Below, piece after piece: positions 46,501-60,600 of a stretch of DNA of 64,000 nt; positions within the stretch are counted from its first letter, which is position 1, and the number at the start of each line of letters is the position of its first letter. Below the pieces are notes generated by a model that was not told the DNA's origin, searched no databases, and was given only the letters and a program-made list of their open reading frames with translations. The DNA comes from Diadema setosum (lineage: Eukaryota; Echinodermata; Echinoidea; Diadematoida; Diadematidae). The stretch is taken from contig NC_092688.1 of assembly GCF_964275005.1 (NCBI RefSeq), positions 20,306,403 to 20,370,402 on the forward strand, read 5' to 3'. Both the position numbers and the translations under genes were made by a program.

Positions 46501-48583
46501 TTTGCTCTTAAAAGAGACCACAGTACAAGCCAAACGTTACACAATGACGCTTTCATCTGCGTTCTTCAGCTCGGAACATTCATTTCTATCGAGATATAGG
46601 CCTACATTCACTCACATCATTTCATAATTTGAAAATAAACTATACCCTAAAACGTAAAATACCGTAGACGAACAATAACCTAGGTCTTCAAAAACAGAGC
46701 ACAATATCCTACTCGTACCTGATTCATGTGTAGTAGGGGGAATCCCACACCAAACTTTACTGGGATGATTGCTAATCCTCGCTTCTTCCATCGGTTTTCT
46801 CTGTGTTTATTGAGAAGAAGAGGAGACACACTCGATGGTAATATCAACACAGTGTGAGAAACCGAAGTGCTTTGTCACGGCAGTTAATATTCAGTCGTTT
46901 ATGCAGTGACAAACGATCGGAAATATTTTTTGCAAAGATAAACAAGCAAGTCCTTGCTGATCGTCAAGGAGCAATGTGAGCATAATTATATTGCACGTGA
47001 AATGACCGAATGAAATTCGTCACTTCTACTCCATATTATTGTATTTCATATAGCCCTACCGAAAATGATATAAAATGATTATGACAAAAGCAGTTCACTA
47101 CTGTAAAATAAGATTAATGGTGATAAAGTAGTCAGAATAGCATGAAACATCATCAATACTTCATAATTTATGATAGTATCAGTGACGATAAAACACCAAC
47201 GCAAATTAAGGCATATCACATGAATGCCTCAACTTTAATCGTCAGTATCATCGATTACATACTCAAAATTCAATTCAATTCAATTCAAAATGATTTTATT
47301 TCCACATAAAGTAATACAAAGTAATATACATAACGCTTACATGAGTACATAACATCAAAAGGAACTTTGAATCACTTTGAAAATGATAATTTAGATGATA
47401 AACAAGACCACTGCATAAATCTCACCTGTTGAATAAATCCACATTAGCTCTCCGTATGTAAAAGTCGCTGTTCTCAAGACACTGCTCCCAACACTGTCTG
47501 ACGGTGCACTTCTCGATTTTCTGGTTCGCTGGCGTCATGTCGCCATCTTGGTAGAAGTTCAACTCGCGCACCTGGAACGATTTGAATGCCAAGACGTAAT
47601 CACAGTTTAGTCTATACGTTGACCCTTTCTTCAAGAGCATCATAGGGCAATTAAAATCATAATAATCTTTCTCTCTATCTGCTTCTCTTATAGCACTTCA
47701 CCAACTACACTGCACATGCTGAAAACATTGGTAAACGAGAGAATAACAGTGGAAATATTAGCCGCGGTTATCAAACAGGCAAGATTATACACTGTTCGAT
47801 GTGCATTATAACCTTTGCTATGAATAGTTTTTCATTTGGTGTAACGATGAATACATATTTGCCAGGGATTGCGAAACGTTTTTATCATGTTTGAGCATAT
47901 CATATGCGTGGGTGGGTGGGCAGGGGGAGGCTGTCAGAGAAAATAAAAGGGAACCTAAAGGTTGGGTCAAATGGGGAATGGTCACGTGGGGGGGGGGGGG
48001 GGTGCAGAGAGTCCGCCAATGGGAGGGGGCCAGAGAGTTCCGCCCGGAAATAGTCATCATTTTCGTTGGAGTGGGGGAAGGTTGTCTTTTTGTTTTCCTA
48101 TTGCTTTTTCTTAACCAAAGAGACGAAAGTGTGTATATGGGTGTGCGTGGGATGGCGGTTGGGGTGTAGTCCCCTGGTGGGTATGGGTGTGGGTGTGGGT
48201 GGGAAATCCCCCCGTGGGACAAACCTTTTCCTGCGAGATTCCGCACGTGTACGCCACATGGGTTATCATGGACTCCGTTATCAGCATGGCCTGCGGACCA
48301 CCGACGCCCCGGAAGGCTGTGCTCGAAACGAGGTTGGTGCGACAGACATGCCCCTCCACGCGAACCACGGGCATCAAGTAGCAATTGTCGAACAAGTGCA
48401 TCGCCATGTGACAAACCTGACATAAAAGAAATTTCGGTTCAGAAGGATTGCAAATATTCAGGGTAGTTTAACGCTAGAAATTGTATTATTTTGCAACAAA
48501 TCACAAATTGATCACTGGGATAACCAAAATTTTAAAGACTTCGTCACAGCAACATCCAATAGCGTAAACATTTTCATGCAGTC

Positions 48584-48624
<41 letters not shown>

Positions 48625-51600
48625 AACTTACTTTAACCTGAAAATGTTATGGTAGGTCAATTGTGTGAAAGCAGAAACTGATTAGCATTACACATGGAGT
48701 ACATAGATATCTGGGGACAGATCAAATTTTTGCAGCCACGTATCTTTATGAGCCTGTGCGTTTCCTTTGCGGAAATATTACGGAGCTTTAGATTTCAGTG
48801 CAGCGCGGACCTTTGAGACGACGCTTGAGCTGGACGGTTCTCCTCTTCTCTGCGACGTGCGGAAAAGTAGCTTTATTATGGATTACGCTGGGGGTATAAA
48901 AAACATAAATGATGGGTGCATGAAGTAGCTCTCTACGTCGTGAATTGAGCGGAAGTAAAAATAGTCCAGAACGCGTAGTGAAAAACTTAGACGACGCGAG
49001 CTAAAAATAGATCGACTTGATGCGCGCTTTTGCGCATGCTCAGAATTGTTTTTTTTCCCTCTGAACATCCACGTCGCGAAAATCTAAAGCTTCCAAAGAG
49101 ATTTTAAAATCTCTTTGAAAGCTCCCTCGTGTGAGCGTTCCCAGCTCTCATGACCAGAAAACCTTGTGTATGTGTGCGTGTATGGGGGCGTGTGTGTGTG
49201 TGTGTGCGTGCGCGCGCGTGTGTTTGTGTGTGTATGTGTTCATAAAAATAAAACTTTGTCCGTTGCGTCCTGGAATATCCTGATATCCTCTCAATCTGTG
49301 CTACCGTGACTATTTCTTTTATTTACGTGATTACACTCGCTTACACAATTTACGAAAATGGAGTGACTGTGAGCAGGGAGGTGGCCCACCTGCATGCTGT
49401 GAGTGCGTAGTTGTTGTATATTATGCACATTGATTGGAACCTCCAAATTTCACGTCATGTTCAGCTCTGCGAGAGTATAAAAGGAAAAGGTAAACTAGAG
49501 ATTGTAATTTGTCATTACTGACAAATTAAGGTGATCAGGGGGGCGTTTCATCAACGAGTTCGTCGGAGGTTTTCACCGACAAATTTGCTATCAGCCAATC
49601 AGACGCAAGGATTTACACTGACAACTGTTAAAAGCTAATGAAATCCTTGCGTCTGATTGGCTGATAGCAAATTTGTCGGTGAAAACTCCGACGAACTCGT
49701 TGATGAAACGCCCCCCTGGTTTTTTTTAATCAATGATTCGACTGCTGATCGCAATAGGCATGACCATACAGGTTTCATCTGTGTTTAGAGACATTGGCCG
49801 TGTGATGTTTGGATTCTCATTTAGAAAAGGGAGTCATATCTGCCATCTTTGGTACCAAATTCTGTACACACTAAATAACGAAGATACAGCAACAAATATA
49901 TATGACCTTTGACCCACCTTTACACTCCCAAGATGGCATCTGAGGAAAAAGTGGTTATTTTGTGAAATGATTCTTGCGACATCGTTTATACGTGTGCAAA
50001 ATATGGGAAAGATACAACAGGTATTCGACAAGATACACGATGAAACATTTATGACCTTTGACCCTAATTTACATACCCAAGGTGTTGTCCGATCAAGTAG
50101 TTGTTATTTTATGAAATAATGTACCTGACATAAACTAAACATGGGCTAAGTATGGGGGTGATAGGGGCTGTTTTTCTTGATTTATTGCAAAGAAAGTTGC
50201 AGAAAGAAAGAAATATCTCAATACATCGAAGATAAGCTTTAATTTCAACCAAGTTTTTCGATGTGATTTCGACATTGTATGAAATAAGAAAGGGCATTTG
50301 ACGATAGTGCAAAGTCTCAGCTACAACATATTAAAATCTGGGAGAAATTCACCGAAGGGTAAGTGAGCTAGTGCTCGATAAATACAGTCATGTCAATTTT
50401 CACATCTAGAAAAATTCCCTCCCATAGAGATAACACGTCATAACGAAGATAAAGAAAGAAGTACATATGACCTTTGGCATAGTTGCACTGTCTATCGCCA
50501 TTGACGCGCGCGCGGAATTTCAACTTTGACGGGCCCGTATGACGTCATATTGAGTCGGATTGACTTGAAACTTGGTAGAAATATTCCTTGACATTTCAGA
50601 CATCCGATCAAAGTGAAAAAAACGGGACATTTCTATTGCATATGAGCTGTGCGTGCGTATATGCGCGCGCGCGTACGCGTCCGTCCGATTTTTTCAATTT
50701 TTCAAAAAATGCTCGAAATGGTCTGAAACGTGTGCAAAAAATTTTTGAGCTCGCTTGGAGCATACAAATATTTTAACGCGCGCGTACGCGCACGTTTTAA
50801 GGTATAGATGCATTTTGAGAATATGAATAGAATGCGCTTGACTTGAAATATATGTGACGTAAATTTCATTGAAAAATTCCATTTCATTAATGAGATATGA
50901 TTGAGAATGTGTTTTCATATAATGACGTCATAGTGACGTCACGGTCGACTGATCACTATGATTTTACTAGATCTGTCGTCTTTGGGACACGATACATACA
51001 TGGCATAAGTTTGAACTTGATAGGCATAGCACTTTCTGAGCTAACCTCTGCACAACTTTTGGAGAGAAATAAAGAAAGAAGAAAGAAGAAGCAGAAGAAG
51101 AAAGAATCCGTACAGATAAAGAAGGTGATCCGAGATGATACTCGGATCACCTAATAATGGCAGACAAGAATGTACCACTGGGGACATGTCGACGCTAAAG
51201 CCTGCATTCAGGTAGAGTTGAAGGTTGACAGCCTGCAGCTTGCCATCCCCGGTGAAGCCAGCCCGATAACGACCGAGGAAAGGATGCCTAGTTCCCGTAG
51301 TCTGAATGTCGTCTTCTCGCTCCAGCATGAATCGAACTGGTCGCTGCAGTCTGGATAGTCAAACAAATGACGAATAAAGTAACCGTCGGATTGGATGATA
51401 ATAGTCTTTACTCAATCAGTAGGCATATTAGGTCATAAGGAGACTTTAGAATTCAATGCCGTTTATTGTCAATTTGAGTAAAAATTAGAAAAAAAGGCAC
51501 TATGTTTTCCAAGTTGAATGGCGAGAGTTATGACTGAAAGCAAACACTGGACATACTATTTGGCTAAAAGCAGTAAAGTTGAATCTAATATAGTTTTTCC

Positions 51601-54600
51601 TCCATGGCTTTCCTTACTTGAATGTAGGGCGCTTCTATATATCTCTTTCTACAACAAATGTTTTGACTGTACTTTTTAGGATCAGTCAATGATGACAGTG
51701 GCGGCATTACCTTACTGTACGTTCCAAGATTATGTTTCCACTACCCGATATCGACATTGTAATAATCACTGTAATTGGAAGTATAAGTTCTATCATCATC
51801 ATGATCACTGCATTATTTATGATGGAATGATAGCTATGATGATACAAAAAACGAGATATCGATGTATGTAGTCATTGTAGGCATCAGTGCTATCATGATG
51901 ATGATGATTATACATTATCAACGATAGAATACAGCTATCGTCTTCTCTGCTACAGGGCCGGCGCACAGGGGAGGGGGCACTTTTTTTTTTGTAAAATATA
52001 TAGGACTGCACAGGGTCTAACCCCCCTTTCTTTTTTCCTGGGAAGTGGCACCAGAGAAATATGGTTAATTTTTTGCTTTCAAGCCAACTAACCCCGGAAG
52101 TTGTACCATAAAAATTCCGCTGTAGGTCTGTCTTTGTTTTTGTTTTTGTCTTTGTCTTTGCTAAATGCGGGTGAGGCCTTTTTTTTTCTGCTTGTTAGGT
52201 GATGAAACCCGGAAGTGGCACCAGAATGAATATAAACTGGGTGCCGCCAAACCACTTTCACAAACACGGAGCTGGACCTGTCCCATACTTGTTAGCTGCC
52301 ACGGCACAGGCTGACGCGGCGATAGACGCCTTGATTTCTTTGCCCCCGAAGCCGCCTCCTAGTCGCTTCACTCGACAAGTGATGCGATTTCTCGGCACGT
52401 CCAGAACACCAGCCACCATTTTCTGAAGAGACAACGTAAATCATAATGACGTCAAAACCCAGGGCTTGTCACATTCTGCCACTATACGTTCACGTCATGC
52501 TCTTTTTCTTTTTTACATTTGTTGATTAGACATCTTCTACTGTCATGACTGCGAAAACGTCAGGTACGTTGTTTTTTTTGTTTTTTTTTTTTTTTCGAAC
52601 CTGACCCATAACCATGTACATATTGACTGGTGTTTGTATGTTCCAGATCAAATACAGTATGTAGATGAGTGACACAGTTTACCGGTCTGTGCCACATTCA
52701 TTATACTTAGTCATACTTTCAAAGCAGCCTACTTGAACTAAACATTTGAGCTTAAATGATAACGCGTACCTTGTAACTTTGTCTCAAAAAAGGATTGGCT
52801 GCTTGAATAAGCTTCAGTTGCTATCATGAAATTCTGTGCCAGCTCTCAATAGATACGCAAAAAGACCTTCTGTGCTGTTCTCGAGTGTGTTTATGGTTTG
52901 TTTGTTTTGTTTTGTATTTTTCCAGGGAGAAATATTATCAGGCTGTCACCTGTACAAGATGTTAACACACAGATTACCTTAAAACTTGGGTGAATTTAGG
53001 AATGTTGCATTTTATCAAGTAGTTACCCTGCTGGAAAGAACACAGTGTCTCACGGTGTGCTCACAATGTGTTCACACAGTCGACTGTGTGTAAACGCTCG
53101 AATCTAACAGTGTGAAGATGTTTTCACACTGTGGTGTGGTTTTTCACAGAGAGTTAACACAGTATAATGTCCTGTTTTACTTTTACCCTGTGAATTTATG
53201 ATTTACAATGTGTTCACATAATCAAAACGCTCGAAGAGATTTCACACTGTGTTCTATGTTATGCTTCACACTGTGCGACACTGTGTTCTTTCCAGCAGGG
53301 TATGGCCATTTACCTGCACTGCGGTGGGATCTTGGGCTGCCGCGAAGACCTCCAGCTCGCTATCCTCCCCTTTAGGGACGACGAGGGCACACTGTGTCTC
53401 CAGATAGAAATGCTCTTGACCACCGATGCTGAGTTCACCCTCGATCACGTGATCGCAGGTGCTGAGGATCTCATCAGGATCGCCCCGCTGGAGGACGGCT
53501 GCATCGCCGAAGAAGGACTGCTTCTCTATGGCTTCCTGAAACATGAAGTAATGATGGAATCGTGTGATGTACGGTGGACTCTCGTTATAACGAAGTCCTC
53601 GGGACCGGCAGTTTTCTTTCGTTATATCGAAATGTCGTTATAACCGAACAAATAAACAATAATGAAAACAAAACAAAACAAAGAGCGGATAGTGTTGTGG
53701 CCTGAATTTTTACTTTGTTGTTACCGGAATTTCGTCGTAACCGTGTTCGTTATAACGGGAGTGCACTGTAGTATGATTGTTTGGAAATGAAAATAAAAAA
53801 AATAGAGAGAAATGAATGAATGAATGGATGTTGTGTACAATGTTAATTTTCTGTCTTAAATCTTGTTTCTTTATCTCCCAAAGATTTTGTAGAAGGAGAG
53901 TTGGACTTGAGCAAGAATTTAGAAATGAGTCGGGGGGGGGGGGGGGACTTCAGAAAGAAAGAAAACAAGCAAGAAACGTGTGTTTAAGAGGCTATCAAAA
54001 GCATAGCGAGTAGTGATATCATAATGTCACGTGTATAGAAAGCATAAATAGATAATCATCAAACCGAAACAAACAAATAAGAATAAAACTAACAAATGGG
54101 GCAAAATCACACTAAATTCGTCTATTTCATGTGCTTGAAATAAGTAATGGATTCTTCAAGAGGACATGTTAACTCTTTTTATGCCGAATTCTGAAATTCC
54201 CATAGAGTTAATATACAGGCCGCCAGGTTCCCGTAGGGAATGGGTTTACTGTTTACCTGAATTGTGATGATGGATTCGAGGTCTTCGTACTCCACATTGA
54301 CAAGTGTAGCGGCTCTTTGTGCAAGAACCTGAGTCTCAGCGAGAACAACTCCAATCCGCTGTCCAACGTGAAAAACCTAGCAGTCGTTCCAAGATAGATT
54401 GCATTAAATGTAACCGTCTCTTTTATTTTTCAGAGCGAATTCAACAATCATTAGCCCAGGCAAACCAAGATACTTTGAAATTGGACAAAGATATTGTCGA
54501 AGGGTACACGTGGCTAAAGATTGTCTGCAAAAAGCACATAAACTTTGCGACTGATGAGAAAGATTTCCCATAGAAGCAGTCAGAAGAGTACAGACATTCT

Positions 54601-57600
54601 AAAATTAAAACCTCAAAATTGATGGTATGCATTATTAATCATCACGAAACAAGACTCTCAATGCACTGATGCAATTTGCATCTGATAGAGCATTTTCACC
54701 TCTTCAGTGGCAAACAGCTCCTCATCAGCTACTATCGGCCCGCCCACTTTCTTGATACCCGGAATGTCATTGGCTGACACAAAATCAAGGACGCCATCTA
54801 GCGCCAAGGCCGGCGAAGCATCTACAGAGCTGTTGAAACGACAAACCCATGAGAACGAGAATACATTATCTCCTGTATACTTCCATGCGCAGGAAACCAT
54901 CAAGACACGAACACTACAAGCAAAATCCCGAATGCGATAAAGACGTATACCTAGTACCTTGCACAATGCGTGCCTCAGCGTGATATCGTCATTTGATATC
55001 AGTTGGCGTCGCGGTACTGTCACGCGCATTTAAACTCAAAATTATCATAATTGATAATCTATCCCTGAAATCCCCAATCAGTATAAAGTGGGTATGACAC
55101 CCAAAGATTATCACATTGAATGTTATAAATTCACATTCAAACGCGCACAAAGAGAGAATCAACAGTATGCCTCATATTCCTCAAAAACTCTAAATTGTTG
55201 TCATGACAATGAATTGAGTAGTAAACAACGCTAGCTTCCATTAGCGTGTTATCTTTATTCTCAGCAATAAGATTGATACAAAAAGCGCAACAATACCTAT
55301 TGAGTTATTTGTTTTTAGTTTGTACAGACACTTAAGAAGGCGTTTGAACTTTTGACGATGACTAAATCTTAGAGATAGTTCAGACTGGCCTACCCTTGGT
55401 TTTTAAAGTCCCTTTACCCGTCGTATTTACCCCTTCGAAAATGAAGAGTACCTTTCCAAAGACGATATAGCATCAGTGGAGTTTATGTATTTAGATTAAA
55501 ATCACTGTGTTACATTGAAAATGCTCCAAACTGCAGTCGAGAGCATGTCGGTGAGGGTAGGTGGCCATTATGTTGGAAAGCACCAAACGAAGATTATGAA
55601 AGAGGGCAAATAACAGGAACAAATCAAGGAATACTTTTTTTCATAAATGATTTTCTGTAAATAAAGTAGCTTTAGCTTTATGCTCCTCCCCGTAATTTGT
55701 ATATCGTCTTTATCAGAATAAAAGAACCTATAGGTACTTACATTATTTTCGCATGGGCTCGCTGACTCAAGACAAAGGACATGTAGAGTTCCCCTAAAAA
55801 GGGTAAGAGAGTAAAAGAAAATATCGTTATCGAGAATGTTATAAGTGAGTTGCAGGTTGAGAACTTCAGAAAGACCAGTGTCGACAATAGGACTTCCGGT
55901 ACAGTACGGCAAATACACATGCCTTGGTTTGGGCCACAATGTTCATTGGCTACAGGCGTCATACCACCGTATTCAACCTGACTTCAGTAGCCTTGCAGCT
56001 GGTTGATATCAATTTAAGCATCAGTCTTTCTGTCATTGCAATTTCAGCAGATGTATCCATGATACTTTCGTAAAGATAATGGAATTCAATAACGTAAGAG
56101 CACTTGAATTTCAGACGAAATTTCCTTGTTTATTGATGGAGTCAGTCGCATTGTTTAGCCTACCGACCACGCTTGGCATGTCGTCGACATAGACGGCTTC
56201 TCCCGTGGCGTGTTGGAGAGAGGCCTTGTGAGGTATGGGTCGGCCTACTGGGTCTCGGCTCGGTTGACCGGAAGGAACTCTCTAGGTGTGAGAATCATGG
56301 GACACAACACTGTCAAGACATTTCAGTCAACAGGCATGGTCAAAATCAACATTGAAATATTGGTACACTGCAAAAAGTCCGGTGTTAAATAGTGAACACC
56401 GAGCTGGTGTTAAATTTTCGGTGCTCATTTATGGTGTTAAATTAACACCCCCGGGTGTCATTTCCAAATTTTAAACTGTTTTTTGAAGAGTTTCTTAGTA
56501 ACTGCACTTCTTGTTGATTTTTAATTTAAACAAGACGATCAAGAATTTTACATTAAAATACTAGATTTTTGAAAAAATGTGAAAATAATTTTACACCAAA
56601 GTAACACCAGCTGGTGTGGTCCCTTATTGAAGCTGGACGGGTGTTAAACCATTGATATTAACACCAACAAGTATCAAATCAACACCATGTGGTGTCATTT
56701 TTTAATTAACACCAGTACAGTGTCAAAATAACACCAGGTACAGTGTCAAATTAACACCACGAAGTGTCAGGTGAACACTTTTCAACACCATCACAGTGCA
56801 TTTTTAACACCTGTGGGTGTGGTCCTTTATTGAAGTTTGATCGGTGTTAGATTTAACACCCGTGGTGTTAAATCTAACACCCACGTTTTTACAGTGTAGA
56901 GATGGTCGATCGGGACTTTCAAGGCTTTAAGACATACTTTCTTAGATGCTTTCGGTATCATGCAAGGTTATGTGATCATGAAATCGTGCACGAAAAAAAA
57001 AAAGGACGATGAAGAATAAAGGAATTCAATGCCTGATAGTGTGTGAATGTGTTTGTATGTGTGTATGTGTGTGTTTGTGCGAATATGTATGACGTGAGTA
57101 GGATTATTTTCACTTAAAAAGGTGTGGGCATATGAAATTCAGGTAGTCCAATGAGCAGAAGGCATGGACATTTGAAACAGTGTTTGCAAGTTGTTTACTT
57201 TGTGTGCGGAATGTAGGCTCATAAAGTTTTTGCCCGAGGCGGCATTTACAAAATCTGGGCAATGCGCACTTTACAACATCATGTAGCAAAATCGTGTATA
57301 GCTACGAAATGTTGTATATAATTTATACTGACAATAGCATACTCTTCGGTGGTGCAGTGGATAAGACTCTTGATTTTGAAAAGGATGTCTCTAATTCGAA
57401 TCCTGCCAAGCGCTTCATCCTTCAAATTGGGACAGAAGTTTTTATCCTCCCTCCCTCTCGACTCAGATTTAAACATATCTTACTTGCAATGCTGACATTG
57501 ATAAAAGTGGCAGAGCCCTGAAAGCAGGAACAGTGCTACCATTGGTAATTAAGGTCGTGTTATTACAATAATATAAAATATACCTCATACACTTGGGCAC

Positions 57601-60600
57601 CGCGGACAGGCAGAAGTTGATACAAGGAAGCGGCACTCTTTTCGCGAGATGACACAGAAACGTTGAGGTCAGGCTGTTGTGACAAAAAAAGTAATGAAGA
57701 CAACCATTAAAAATTAGGTGTATTAGTATTAGCAAAGCGGTACTATCAAAGTTCAAAGTTCAAATTTATTTTAATTTCCATCAAATAAACAGTGAGAATT
57801 ATATACAATGTATAAGAAGAGCATACTGCAAAAACGTAAATCAACCCCCCAAAAATGTGGTAATGAGTAACAAAATGAAGAAAACATAATTGTATTTTTT
57901 GAAGATACATTGAATTATACATACAAATATATTATATTCATATCACGCAATAATCAAATGACAAAGCAATCCGATGTCCCTACTGAGCGATAGCGGCTGT
58001 TCACTGTCATTTCAATCGGGCCCACCTGACGCATGCTAAGCTGGTCCAAGACCATGAGGTAAAACTTGAAGAAAAAGCTCAGAGTCAGGGACTTTCTGTA
58101 CGTCTCCATTCCCCCTGGGGCGCCCGCTGGGAGAGGTAGATCTCTCTCTAGGCCTGACAGAGCGCTCTCTAGCGTGCTACTGTCCCATGATCTGAAAAAA
58201 AAAATGAATACCTATATGACGACCTGACATTTGCTCGGGTCTTATTTTCTCCTAGGACCTGGGAGAGTGTTAGGGTTGTGATTAGGGTTTTTTGGTCTAC
58301 TTTGATGTGAGGCATCGGAGCAATCGTCGCAAGAGCAAAATGTCATAGAACCATACATATGACAAGAAGAATGTATCAGCTGGAACATTAAGAATTTTAC
58401 AGGACTTTATCTAACACACTTTATTCTGTTAAACTTCACTTACGTCAAAAAATGTGACAATAAAGTCTCACTTATACGATTTCTGTTCTTAAATGTGTAC
58501 AAGAGGGCTCAAATATAAAAACCTGAAATATAAGAATAAGTGGTCACTTGTTCGTTTGCTTCGCCCTATTTCGACATGGTTTGACCATAACAATGTGTGG
58601 AAGCATCGGTCATAGACCAAGAGGAATGAATGTCTATACGAGGAATTAACTCACTTTCCTTTCAAGCTAGCCATAGTCTGGAGAGCCATCACTGTGGTAG
58701 CGGCCATTCCACCGAACGCCAAGGTGACGTCTTCGATGACTGGGGTGTCAGCCTCCACTCCGAAGAGAACCCTCATCCCGGCATTGACCACTGCGATGTC
58801 GTCCTCTCGACGAGGCGACTGCTTGAAGGCGAAGACGTACTCGTTCTGAGAATGGAAGAAAGGAAGGAAGGAAGGAAGGAAAGAAGGAAGGGGCACTTCA
58901 CTCGTTAGATCCTAAAGTATGATCAATTTTGCAGTCACACCACCTGCGAGAACATAAGATTTAATGTTCAATATTCACATCAAAATTAACATCATTTGAA
59001 AACACCTCTGACCATGTGACGCAGCAGAAGGCACAAGAAGCTGGCAATATTGTCTGGATGGGAAAATATTACACTTGTACTACCCATATCTTCAACACTT
59101 TCATATCAATGTTAGATGACCAAACTCCCAAATGATGTGGCAGAAATACCCACATTCTAATTATCTACATTTCTGAAAATTTTCTCGGATCTAATTTGTG
59201 AATCCCCCTCCTAAACTGACAGGAAACCACAATCATATTTCGAGCATAGGGCATAGACCAAGTTAGTAAAGGCTTTATAATGCAGCAGGATTTTGTGGAA
59301 ATAAAGTTGTTGTTGTGTGTGTGCGTTTTAAGTGACCTGAGACCAAGTCACACCTGGCGAGTGAAGGGGATGGTAATGCTCCGGAGAATCTCGTCCGGCA
59401 TCAAGATGTTCTTGCGGTAGCCCGTGAAGAAATCCTCGTCCATCGTCACAAATCGAGAACCTGTCAGAAGAAGTAAAATATCGTATTTATTCCTTTCTTG
59501 ATAAGTCCCTGACATGAACGGAGCTAACAACTCATGGACGTGACCTGTCCGGACGACGGACAATCACCCTGTATAGAGCCGTTGATAGTTCCTTGTGCAA
59601 TTCTTCAGGTTAGCAGTTTGGCTGGATAACTCAACAATCCTCACATTTTCATGTTTCAACACAGAACGTTTACAGCCATATCATTTCGTCATTCTGGCAG
59701 TCTTACATCACACACTATACACATATTGCAGGTGCTATACTCTTCAAACCAGCGATTGGGAGAATTATTCCTTAAAACTCGTCCGACTAAATGTCTGACA
59801 TATTCTCGCTCAGTTATTTGTTTCTTTGTATTGTTTAGTCTGCGCAGTCGTGGGAGCGCGTGTTTCATTTGGTTGCTTAAAAAATCCATTGATTCAATTT
59901 AGCTTGACATGTAACATCATCCTTTATATTATTCCATGTGGGGGTCCCTGGGATTGGGCCCTTTTAAACACACAGATAAGACTTGTACTTCCCAACAACA
60001 ACAACCAAAAAAAATGCATGATGTAATTCATCATAAAACATAAACACAATAAACTTAATAAACTTGTTATTTCGTAGAATGTTTCCCTCAGTATATAAAA
60101 TTGCAAACAATATTTATTATACAGTATCTCGCTTACCTTTATACTTGACAAGAGTGGCGCAGACACGTGTGAGCGTGACTATTGGCTCATAAATTTATGT
60201 TTTCAATGTTTTGCAAAGCAAGTAATACATAATTTACATGAATGAAGCACGCAACAGAACTTTTTCATTCATCACGTGTCTTTCTGGCTTCTCTCCCGAT
60301 ACATGTCACATCTTTCTTACATCTTTCTTACGTCACATGATCTTTCTCACCGTTGGACTGTGATACCAGCTCCACAGTGCACTTTGCAGCCATGAAGATT
60401 GGATTGAGGTCGGACACTGGACTCCCAGTCACAATATTCCCACCGACAGCCTTTCACACAGTAAAACATTTGGATAGAGAACGTGACAACCTTTGAAATG
60501 CTGACAACACTATATTTTGGAGCAATTTAAAAAAGTGGCGTCTTCAAGAGCTATAGCAAGTATCAGGCACGTGCATAGGTAAAAGAGCTGACTTAACATT

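Noticed and set aside
47818..48423. 201-codon minus-strand frame overlapping exon 16
   Set aside because: Different frame from the conserved XDH/AOX exon at 48225-48416; a shadow extended by GT-rich sequence.
57338..57415. Possible functional tRNA gene
   Set aside because: A- and B-box-like words are present but a full cloverleaf and acceptor stem do not form; better explained as a SINE head.
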